The notes under the pieces are model-generated. The model ran no database searches. It was not told the DNA's origin and was given only the letters and a program-made list of their open reading frames with translations. A stretch of 64,000 nt of DNA, taken from positions 219,884,843 to 219,948,842 of the forward strand of contig NC_090989.1 of NCBI RefSeq assembly GCF_041146395.1. The letters run 5' to 3'. Position 1 is the stretch's first letter. Each line of letters opens with the position of its first letter. Positions 49,782 to 61,700 of this stretch are shown here, piece by piece. The position numbers and the translations under genes are program-made. Source of the stretch: Eulemur rufifrons (Eukaryota; Chordata; Mammalia; Primates; Lemuridae).

Positions 49782-52700
49782 CTAGAAAGAGGGAAAAAAA
49801 ATACCCACAAACATCATTTAGCATAGAGTGCAAATGTACGGTAGTCCATGATTGGTACAAGTTTGTTCTTGCTTATCTGGCTAGGAACAATGGAAAATAT
49901 TTTCTGTTTACAGACCATTTTATATAGCAGTTAGCCAGTCCAAAACTATCTGGACTTACATAAATCCATTTGTGGGAAATATGTTTTTAAGATCCCTTTC
50001 ATTTTAAATAATCATGTAGGCCAGGCAGGGTGCTCACTCTGTAATCCTAGCATTCTTTTGGGAGGCCAAGGCAGGAGTATAGCTTGAGCTCAAGAGTTCA
50101 AGACCAGCCTGAGCAAGACAAGACCCTGTGTCTACTAAAAATAGAAAAAGTTAGCTGGGCCCAGTGGTACATGCCTGTAGTCCCAGCTACTCAGGATGCT
50201 GGGGCAGGAGGATTGCTTGAGCCCAGCAGTTTGAGGTTGCAGTGAGCTTTTATGTGACTGTATTCTAGCCAGGATTACAGAGCAAGACTCTGCCTAACAA
50301 AAAAAAAAGAAAAAAAAAAATCATGTACTCTCAGTTGATTTTGTAGAAATTGTCTATTTTTTACATTATCCTACTTGATTTTAGAAAGCTCTATCTACTC
50401 AAAAGACAATTCAGCCCAATAAGAATTTTGTCATTTCTAGTCTAAATTCACTTTAAGACAAATATAGTAAAAGAGGAGAGGTAGTGATATAAAATCACTC
50501 AACAGTAGTACAACAAAACTGTAAACTAAAGCAGAGGTTGAATTTACCAAGTGCACAGAATTGGCACAAAAAAGATAACGGAGTTCAACTTTCATTCTAA
50601 GGGGCTTTAATATGGCTTAAAACAAAATGCTTTGCAGCTGTAGTTTTAGCAATATCTTTTGATTCTCTGTGAAAAAAATCTGACCTTTATTAAAGTTTTC
50701 TGATTTTTTTCTTTTTGATTGTTTTCTTTTTAAGGAATAAGACAAGTGTAGATTGGCCTACATTCAGGCTCTTGGGGTTTAGCAGTTGTTGGTTTTTTCC
50801 CTTTATCTGATCTCCCCCATCCCCTACCATTTGCTTATATAACTCAAGTCCAACCGAAATGATCAAGAATTAATCCAAGTCAGTCCATTTGGATCCTCCT
50901 ATGTTGTTATCAGGTTTATGAGGAACTCCTTCCAGTCCTAGAAACTGATTGTCATTTACCCTTTGTTGAAGAGATAACCAAAGGGACTGGGGCTCAGTTA
51001 TGCTCTGTATTGTTCTGACAAGAGGATCAAATTACATGTATATAAAAATATTCTTAAAACAACAACACTCATGCACATGTAGGGTTACAGAAAAATAAGA
51101 TCTTGATCCTTTTCTACCCCTCCGTTCTTGTGATGTAGACAGATAAGAAGACATCATTTTCTCATGGGTAACTTAATATTCTTACACTGATTATTTTCTT
51201 GGGTAAGTAAGCTTCTAAAAATACTTTTTAGAAGCTTCAATGGGCATGTTCTTCAAAGCAATCAAAGAGTTTATCCTCAGTTGTCTGAAACCCATTAAAA
51301 GGATAGTATTTTATCTCATAGAGTTAGATAAATCAGCCCATAATTTTAACCAATAAGCTTTCCATTGTATTTTGGGTCAGATGGCACCTGAAGCTCTCCA
51401 GAGAGTAATAAGTATGATTATTGTCCTGCTCAGGCTGGGACATTATATACACCTAGGTTCCTGACACTTAGGAAACTATTGATGATTGATTCCTGTTTTC
51501 AACCCTTTTCTTATTTGATTCCCTCATGTCTTAACCTTAAAATTTATATTCAGGAGAATTAATGAGTTTGGTCTACTGAAGTTGTTTCATCCATTTTAAT
51601 TATTTTATCTTCACTGTTCCCAGGAAAATGTGTTAGGTAGGTGGGCCAGCAATGAACTAACCGAGCTTCAGAGTAATCTAACCTTTCTTCCAGCTTTTTG
51701 TATAAAGAAATTAGTTCTGCCAAGGGATTCTCCAGTAATAGATATTATAAAGAGAAGAAACTAGGAGAGGAAGAAACCATTTGTTGAGTTTCCACTTTGT
51801 GACAGTCACAAGGCTAGAGATTGGACATTCACTATGTCATAACTATCTTTAGAGGAAAGTTAGCATCTCCATTTGAAATATGAGGAATGGAGGCTCAGAA
51901 GTCAGAAAACTTGAAGCGGGCAGCATGGCCAGCAAGTGGTGGAGTCAGGATTTAAATGCAGGTTGGTCAGACTCAAATGATGTCTTCTCAGATATGCCTT
52001 GTCCTTTTCATGGGTTGATCTTTTGCTGCTATCTCCTCAAAACATTCTAAACATACCCAAGGACTCTTCACTACTCTACAAGTAAAATCTCAGACAATTT
52101 TCTTGGCTTCAGGACTTTTTAATCTATATCATATTTAACTGTGAATCATACTTCTCTCACCCCCATAAATCCACACCAACCAACCAACCAAATTCACTAG
52201 CCCTTCAGCACACCACACATAATGTTCCATTCAAGAATGCCCCAGATGAAGTCCCATCTCTTCTGTGAGGTCTTCTATAGCAACTACCATTAATTATTTT
52301 TCCATTGAATTTCCGCTGGACTTAGAACCATACAACCATGGAAAGGAGCTTAAAAGACCTTCTATTTCCTCCGCCTACTCCTATCTTCACCCACAATCCT
52401 TGACCCTGTGTGACAGAGGAAAATAGTGACAGTGACATGCCACCCTGAATGCTAAAGTCTGATGCTGTCCAGATTTCCTGTCCTTCCATATTTTGCCCTG
52501 CACTTAAACTGCTTCTCTGCCCCCGTGAGGTATGAAGTCTTGATCTAGTGTTTGAAGGTTCTTTTGCATATATTTTTACACATTCCTCCTGCCACCACAG
52601 TTATGTAGAGGGTGGAACACAGTGTCATGTCCCTAGGACCTCATCTGTAGCAAGTTGAGAAAGGTGACAGGTCATTCTGTCATTCCTCCATTTCAATGGC

Positions 52701-55700
52701 TCCCCCAAAATATTGTTTAATTGTAATTTTGCTGATTTATTAAGACAAATGACAAAGTGCATGGCTACTTCATGCATGACACTTAGAAACTGAGAAAGAC
52801 TTACTTTTACTTGCTATTTACCAAATGGTCAGCTTTACTATGTTTGATTCCACAAGGATTGCATATGATTTATCTTTTTTCTTCAAGAATTTTAAATATA
52901 TTTGTAAATGTAAGAGAATTTAAAGAAATAAAATGGCTAAATTACTTGAATAAACTTAACCAAACATCTTGCCACTATTTTCTCACATAAGTAAGTATGA
53001 GAACACTTTTACAAAAAGTCTGTATCTCCCAGCTTCAAAAGCAACTGAAGGCTCACAAATACATGTATGTATAAATATTCTCAATCTATTCACTACTATA
53101 AAACATATTTCCCTTAGTCAAATTTCCCTTCAAGTTTATATTTTAGTTCCAAAAATAACTTATTCAGGTAATTTAAAATTTTAGAGTCTACATCAATAAT
53201 ATTTCAACAAATGAGAATCATTCCTCTTACACTAATGATTTCCGAGATAAGGCAACTAATTCACTTAGTTAGGGGCATATTCAAATAACTGGAGTGTTCT
53301 TATATTTGCACATTTATCACAATCATCACTTTATGCTTTTCATCTCCTTTCTGGAGATGTTTCCCGCATGGATTTCATTCATATATGCAGCAAACAATTC
53401 TAAAGTAAGCAATATTTCAATCACACTATAAAATGCCTAATACAGACCCTTATGAATAGTAGGAGCTTAATAAATTATATTTCTCTTCTGCCAGCACCTT
53501 TCCGCACTTATGGGGGTACAGCCAACATTTAATAAGCTATTGGGTCCAGGAAAGAACAGAGCAGGTTTTATTTAAGGTGGTAACTGTGAATTAATTTCCT
53601 AGGAGTAAAAACTGTTTTTATGAAATATCAATACAAAGTTATTCTTACATTTCTCGTCCATTTCCAGACATCTTGAAGCCACCAAAGGGGGACTGGGAAG
53701 ATCCCATGAGATAGCAGTTCACCCTGAATAGAAGTACATTATAGATGATAGTTAATATATGAAATAACTTTTATTTGGCAATTTTAGAAATTTAGAAAGC
53801 TCAAGAACTCCATTAATTTCAATATGACATGCTCATTGTAGCAAAAAGCAGCACTGTAAATTAGAATGCGGAAGCATATGGATGTATGCCACCTAGAAAC
53901 AAAGAAAATGATATATGTATGTATGTATGTATATGTGTATAGCCTTTTTGGCAGTATATCATGTCCCTGAGAATCATAGTTAGAATTATACAAGTTAGAA
54001 TTCTAGAATAGCTAATATGTCATAGGAGAAAGGACATGGCTTACAGAAGACAGGAATTTGTTCGGTGGGTGTTCCTTTATTCCTTACTGCCTACATTCAA
54101 TAAGCTTTGCAGTTCTCTTGAGGTTTGTGTATTTAATAGCTTAGATTTTCTTTTGTAACTGCAATATGTATCATATCACTCAGTTCATTTTTTCCCGAGT
54201 AATTGGTTCAATAAATTACTTAAACAGAGGCCTTGGTAGAGGTTGGACTTAATTATCAATCTGTTTATTCCCTGTCCTATCTCATAAAGTGTTTAAAGAT
54301 GTTTATAAAAACAAATATAATTAAAAAAATATTAATTGTTAGAATTCAAGAAATAATTACAATAAAAGATCAAGATGGGGCAAATAAGAATGCAGTTCTG
54401 CAGGCCATGAATAATTTGTTTAGCATTAAATTTTCTGGTGGCCAAAGTTAACAGCAAAATCATATTACCTACATGATTCTCACTACACACAAAAGAAAAA
54501 AATATTTTTTAAAGTAGAAAACAATGTTCTTTTTAAATAATTTTCCCTCCATTTATGCTAGTATGTTAGGGGGACAAACATTGTGACTTTCAGAAAAATT
54601 GTATTATATTTGGAAGATTTTAATCATTATTCTGATCCTGAAATAACATTCAAATGTTTTCTCAGTTAAAACATTTACTATCTCAATTCTCAACATTTTA
54701 CATTTTCACTGGACCACACAGTTGTTACTCACATCTCCCATCCTGGAGTAATAGTTCTTTTAATAAATTTACACATTTAAAAGGCAGCTTGTCTTAGCTT
54801 TGTTTAACACTCATTTACATTGTAAAATCACACACCTACTTTGAAAATGTGAGTAAAATCCCAGCAACTCTGAAATTCAATCATTGTTCTAAAAGCACCA
54901 AGTAGCTATTAGGATGGGAAAATGCCACAGTGTTATTATGCTCTAGGATATATAGCAATAAAAATATGGTCTCCTCTACCTTAATTGTACAGATATTCCT
55001 GACTGGGAATTCTTCAGACACCCAGTGAAATCTTAGAACAAGCTTCTTTATCAGTTAGGCATGTAACATTTTGTTTTTCCAAAATCAAAAACCTCAAATT
55101 TGTCTTTGTCGTTTCTTTGTTGGTTTTGTTTTGTTTTTTAAGGCAGTAACTGCTTTTCTAGCAAGCCATGTATTTCCAAATGAAAAATCCAAGTCTCAAA
55201 GGGTTTAAGGTAACCTGTTAATGTGCTTAACATTGAAAACGCTGCATTGCTTAGGGTTGACTTACCACACTGTCCCAGCCTGCAGAGCAGAGGACACTGT
55301 TATGGCTTTATTGAGGTCTGTAGTAAAGATTCCTGCTGCTAACCCATAGTGAGTATTGTTTGCTCTCTTGATCACGTCATCTAAAGATTTAAACTTCATG
55401 ATTTGCTGCACTGGTCCAAATATCTATACCACAAGAAATGGATTAAAGAAATCAAAATGATAAGTTAAAACTAAATATTTCACATGATACTGCATTTTCT
55501 TTTACAAACTATCCTAAATTGATTAAGATTTTGCTTCTATTCTCAAACCTATGTATAAGAATCCAAATAGGTTGCTGCAGAAATGGTAGGTGAGACTAGG
55601 TAATGGTCATGTGTTAAGTTCTCTTTGGAACAAGATAGGGCACAAATAATTAAGGCAATATTCATTTTCTAGACATTGGAATGAAGCTTCCAAGAACTTA

Positions 55701-58700
55701 TAATTGTGCATCAAATCATTAACTTCAGATTTTCTTTTTCATTTAGGGACATTTAAAATTCTCTCCCTACTTTTCCTCATCTTCCAAGTTACTACATAAA
55801 ACAGTGATCTCCAGAAAGCAATGCTTGCTCTTCTGGAGAAATGAATAGGAATGATTGATAATAATAATTGTCTTTTAAATACCAGTATACCATTGGTTGA
55901 AATATTAACTATTTTACTGTACTTAGATATTTTCATAATTACTCAAGGTAGGTAAAACAACATGAATTTTTGTTCAGATTCTATTTTGTAGCCAAATCTT
56001 ATGCACCTTACACATACTAAACAGAATGGTTCATTATTGCAAGAGCTTAAATCCTGAAACACCCTGTACCAATCAAAGCTTGAGTTCATTGACAATGGCT
56101 ATAGTTGCAGAAAATAACTAAAAATCACAATTTGCTTATTTTAGCCTACAATACCCTCACTTTTGCTAGACTCTCCAGGTAGTGCAGCCCAAACAAGTTA
56201 TTCTGTATCTCAGCCCCAGGTAGAAGAAAGATAACTGGATTTTCTCTTAAAAATTAAGCGCTTACATTATATGTCAATAGGACATTTACTAAAATTAAAT
56301 AAAAGAGGCCGTTCCTCTGAGTGTTACCAGAATTTTCTGGGAAACATGAATGAGAGGAGGCAAAAATCAGAAATGACAAATGGTTTTCTGGTTTTCACCC
56401 ACTGCTTTAAGTGTTAGAGGGTTAGGGGGTATGAGTCAATAGACGCTTAGTGCACATCATAAGGTCATAAATCTAATCATGACATTGTTACCCAGGAACC
56501 AGACATACAGCTTCTGCTGCACTAAATGTATTCATATTTTACATAACTTTAATTGAACTTAGCACATGGCTCCAGGCTTCCACTTTGAAGTAGCAAGCTA
56601 GCTGTTCCACTATGAATAATGTGTGAACATAATGAATGTTTCTTTGACTGAAGATCTTTTCCCTAATCCTTCCTATATGGTATCAATCAAGATATACAAG
56701 TGCAACAGTACCAATCTTTCTAACTAAGTATATCTTAGTTAAATATTTGGTGAGCATATATATACATGTATATATGTATGTATATATAATTTACGTATTA
56801 TATGTACACATAAACTTACCAAATATTTAATACAGTATACAAACAGCTGAAAAACATAGGGCCAAGGGCACATGGATGGTGGGGAGTGATACCGGGATGA
56901 ATGCTGTTTTCAAATATATAGAAGGCTGTTACGTAGAAAAAGTTCACAGGGCAAATATGGAACCAGCAGGTAGAACATAAGTACTTATTTGTGTGTGTGT
57001 GTTAAGAACACTTAAAATCTACTCTCTTAGCCACTGTGAAGTATGTAATACATTGTTGATTATAATCATCATCCTTACCATAGATCTCCTGCATTTATTC
57101 CTTCTAACTGAACTTTTGTACACTTGACCAACATCTCCCACCCTCACACCCCACTCCCCAAGCCCCTGGTGACCACCATTCCACTCTCTGCTTCTGTGAC
57201 TTTCACGTTTTTAGAGCCCACGTGTAAGTGAGATCATGCTGTATTTGTCTTTTTGAGGCTGGCACATGTCACTTAGCACAGTGTCCTCCAGGTTCATTTA
57301 TGTTGCCAGAAATGATGGGATTTTTTTCCCTTTACTTTAAAGCTGTGAAGGAAGCACCTAGAAATTGCTCAGCATCCTGATCTGTTTGGCTGAAAAGTTT
57401 TGGCCCGCCCAATGGATTCCTTACTACTTTTAGTCTTGACCACAAATAAACCTTTATGAGAAATAAAGAGTAACATTTATTTTGAAAGATGTTCAAAGAG
57501 GTGAGAATCTATACACACATGGAGACAAAGCAAGGCAACAAAAGGACAGAATGAAACCATTTACCTCCTCTTTGGCGATGCGCATGTCATCTCTAACATT
57601 AGAGAAAACTGTGGGCTGGACAAAGTAGCCTTTGTTCCCCCAGGGGCCTCCGCCACATTCCAGTTTGGCCCCTTCTTTCTTCCCACTCTCAATGAGATCA
57701 AGTATTTTATCATGTTGTTCCTTGTCAATCTGTTTGAAAAATATCACATGAAAAGGCAAAAAAAAAAAAAAAAAAAAAGAAAAGACACTGTAAAGACAAT
57801 ACCATTTCTGGGCCTGTTAATGAGAGTTTCAAAATGCTAAGATATTGTTATTAAGTCAAACATTGAATCAAAACAGCTAACAGAGGCTCAGATTCATTCT
57901 TTGGGTAGATTTTCTTCTCATGACTTTTTAGAGAAGAACCCTTAAAGATGCATAATTGTATTTAGAATTTATTTAACAGTTACATGATAAAAACATGTCA
58001 GTACTGCAAACCTTTCACACAGTTGTCATTTATTCACTGTAGAAGAAATGCCTGTTAACAATCTAATACACTAACATAGAAACTGTAATCCCAACTGAAA
58101 TATTGATATAAGAAGTGAATGGAGACAAAGAGAACTTTGATACTGGGTTTAGGTAGATATGACAGTTGGAAAGCACGTGCTTTTAGATTTGTCTCAGAAG
58201 ACTGCTGTGCCTATGTTTGGATCTCCCCATTCCTGAACCATCCCCTCTGGGCTGGTCCAGGCCCTTGGATATCCCATTCTGAGTGTAGTTCAGGCATCCC
58301 CCCAGTTCAGGTCACATTGGGACAGTCCATAGGTTCGAATCCAATTTCTGGCCTCTCCTGATTGTGACCATCGTGCTTCATTAAATGGGCCACATCTAAA
58401 TATATGACAAGTATTACAAAACTTAAATGATCTCTAAATATATTTTTATAAGAAAAAAATGAATCCAGAGTTCTGGTTGTGAACACCAGAAACACATTCT
58501 TCTTCTCCATGCACTGGCATTGGGAGGTTACATATTGTTTCAATTTCTGCTTTGAGAGGTTCAATGATCAGGTAACTCTCGGTCTCCAAATCATTGGTAA
58601 AACTGCCTGTCTCAGGTGTGGAGGGGGTTAAGGATTAAAGGCAAAACACGAGATCCAGGAGTTAAGGGGCTGTAGTGTCTCTTTGCATTTTAACTTGTCT

Positions 58701-61700
58701 CTTCTCATTACTTAGAAAGTGTTCTTTATAGTCTTCTTTGGCTCTGCAAATCTTCCAGGCCCCAGCTCTCATATTTAACTATTCATAGATTGAGTGCTAT
58801 TTGAAACCAGAAACTATCTTCTAAAATTTGGCACAATATTTGATACGATGTTGTTCAATGCTCCTTAGTGAACCATATTTAATAGAATATTTCAAAAAGA
58901 AAACCTTCCTTCATTTCTCACAGATGAAGGAAGTTGTAGTGTGGGTTTAAGAAGAAGAGATATTTAAATTGAATACAATCAGACTAAGTGGGTAGTGTTA
59001 GAGAGACCCTGCTTGGTTAAGATAATCTAGTGTTTCAGTAAATACTCAAGGATCCATGTACCTCAACGTAAAGGATGACAATCCAATCCCTGCATATGTA
59101 CTAGAGGAAGAGGCTGAAAGGATTTGTTTGTTGGAAAACTTAGCTGGTCACTAAGTTCTAAAACTACAGGACCTCATATCTCAGTGCGTCGCTACTGATG
59201 GGGTCCTACTAACAGCAGCTCTGGCATCACTTGGTAGCAAAATGTGCTTCTCGGACCCCACCCCAGACCTGCTGAATCCTTGGGCAATTCAGATACACAA
59301 GAAAGATTGAGGAACACTGTGCTGGACCTTGGGGTAAGTGACAGAAAATTTCAGCTATACTTAGGGACACATGTAGTTTGGTTTGGGTAACTTTCATTGA
59401 GTGTAAATATAAACCTTCTTCAGGAGGTGTCAGATTGACCTTATGTGAACTTAGCCTTCTTTCTGGACCTCAGGCACTGCTCCATGCTAGGAGTAGCCGG
59501 GGCTCTCTGCTATGTGAGGTCCCTGGGCTCATGGCTAGTCTAGGAAATGATTGATATTGATAATATTGTTGTAACAGCCTCAGAGCACACATTTTCATGT
59601 GTTTGAATGTGCAATTCTTTGATTCCTTAGGCTTGATGTGTTGAAGAAAAAGATAAATTGAGAAAAGACACTGACACATAGCTGAAATTATTTAGAAATC
59701 ACAGATCAACAGGAGCAATGAGAGTGAAGAAGTCATTGATCTGTATGATAATTATCACCACACTATGAAAATAGAAACATGTCATTTTTACTTAACAGAA
59801 ATTTGAGCATATAAACTCAACCCTCTGATGGAAGAATTATATGGATTATCTCATTTCCCTGCAGAATGATCCCACAAGCTTGGTCCTGCTATCCCTATTT
59901 TACAGATGAGAAAATAGAGTCTCAGGAAAGTTACATTTTAGTTTCAGCCGGTAACTCAAACGTCTACCTTTCCACACTCTAGCAAGATGTTACTCTGCTG
60001 ACAATGTTGACACAGTTTACGTGGATATCATCACTTCTTTTTCAAATTAAAATACTGACTTTTCCAAGTTTTTAAGGAAATGCACATTTTTGTCTATGAA
60101 GTCAAATAGGAAAATCACTTTACAAATGTTGAAAAATATATATCTATGAACACATGTATAATAAAAATATATAAAATATACATATATGTATATATATTGC
60201 ATGTTCCAACTCCCAAATATTTTGTTTGTAATCTTCAAAATTTTAAAAAAAATACTCTTACTTTTTTTTCTCCAAAACAAACCTCTATAGTGATTATTTT
60301 CTCTGTAACTGTTTTGTTTTTACATTTCATAATAAAGATTCTATAGCTATATTTAAAAAAGCCTAAGTTCACTCAGCCACCAGTGGATGAAGCAAGAGAC
60401 TAAAGCTCAGTGAATGAGTGTACCTTTTCCATAAGCTCTTGCTCATAACAACAGATGAATATTTTTAAGTATAAAGAAGCTTGGGGCTTTTCAGTCTTGC
60501 TTCTCAAAGTTCCAACATACCTACTTATTCTACTTACTCAGTGCAACCTGTGATAAAAATCTATTCATTTATAGTGATTAAAGTCTTACATTAATCAGAT
60601 CACTGGATTATTTACTTTAGAATCCTATGCAGAAGAATTTTTAACAGTCTATTTGAACTCCTTTCTCTTAAAAATAATGAGGTATTCTAGCTCAATTTTT
60701 GAGACTCTGGTTGAACTGTGCAGAACCCTAATGGAAGAAAGTCTTGCCTGACCAATGTTCAGTATTAAATATCTTAGATATTCTCTTCTCTCTTCTTTTC
60801 AGATCTATTCATTCACCATCTATCAGATATTTGTCAATCAAATGGCAAAAATGCTTTATTTTTAGATAGACAGATACATAGATATTTAGAGAAAGAAACA
60901 ATCACAAGAGAAAACTTAGAATCCCATCCTTTTATGGAATGGGTGACCAAGTCATATTGAATTAAATATATTTCTTAGCATCCATTTGAAAAGTTATCAA
61001 ATATGATAAAAATTGGCAACTACTTTTATGTACTCATTAAACTCAAAAACAAATGCAAAAAATAATGGGATCAATATAAAACAAATTACTTCGTTTCCTG
61101 AAGAAGGTATTTCAGGGCTTTTAGGTTTTAATATTTGGCATTGCCTAAGTCTAAGATTCTTCTATTTGGATGCCTTGGGATGGTAAAAAAAAAGTTGAAG
61201 ATACTCTTCTAACTTACTTAGAATGTCCACTCCATGGGGTCAGGGATCATGTCCTCCTTGTTCCTTTTGGCATTGCCAGGTACTTATCTCAGGGCTTGGC
61301 TGACAGTAGTGTTCACTAAATTTTAGTTCACTGAATTTATTTTTGGCTTAGAATAAGTCAAGAATAGTGTTTGGTTTCAAATGAACAGCATGGAACAGTG
61401 TATAAGTTCAGCATGAAAGAATAAAGCCTCCAAAGCTTAATGTCTACACTCTAGAGCAAGATTTCTCAGCAGCAGACCCATTGTCATTTAGGCCAGATAA
61501 TTTTGTTTGGTGGCTCTCTTGTATATCGTAAGATGTTTAGCAGCATTTCTGGCCTCTACTCACTAGATGCCAGTAGAACTACCCCTCCTCACTGAAGTTG
61601 TGATAACTTGAAATGTCTCCAGACATTGACATTTATCCCCTGGGGGAGGCAAGCAAAATTGCTCCTAGTTGAGAATTACTGCTTTAGAGAAAGACTTTAA

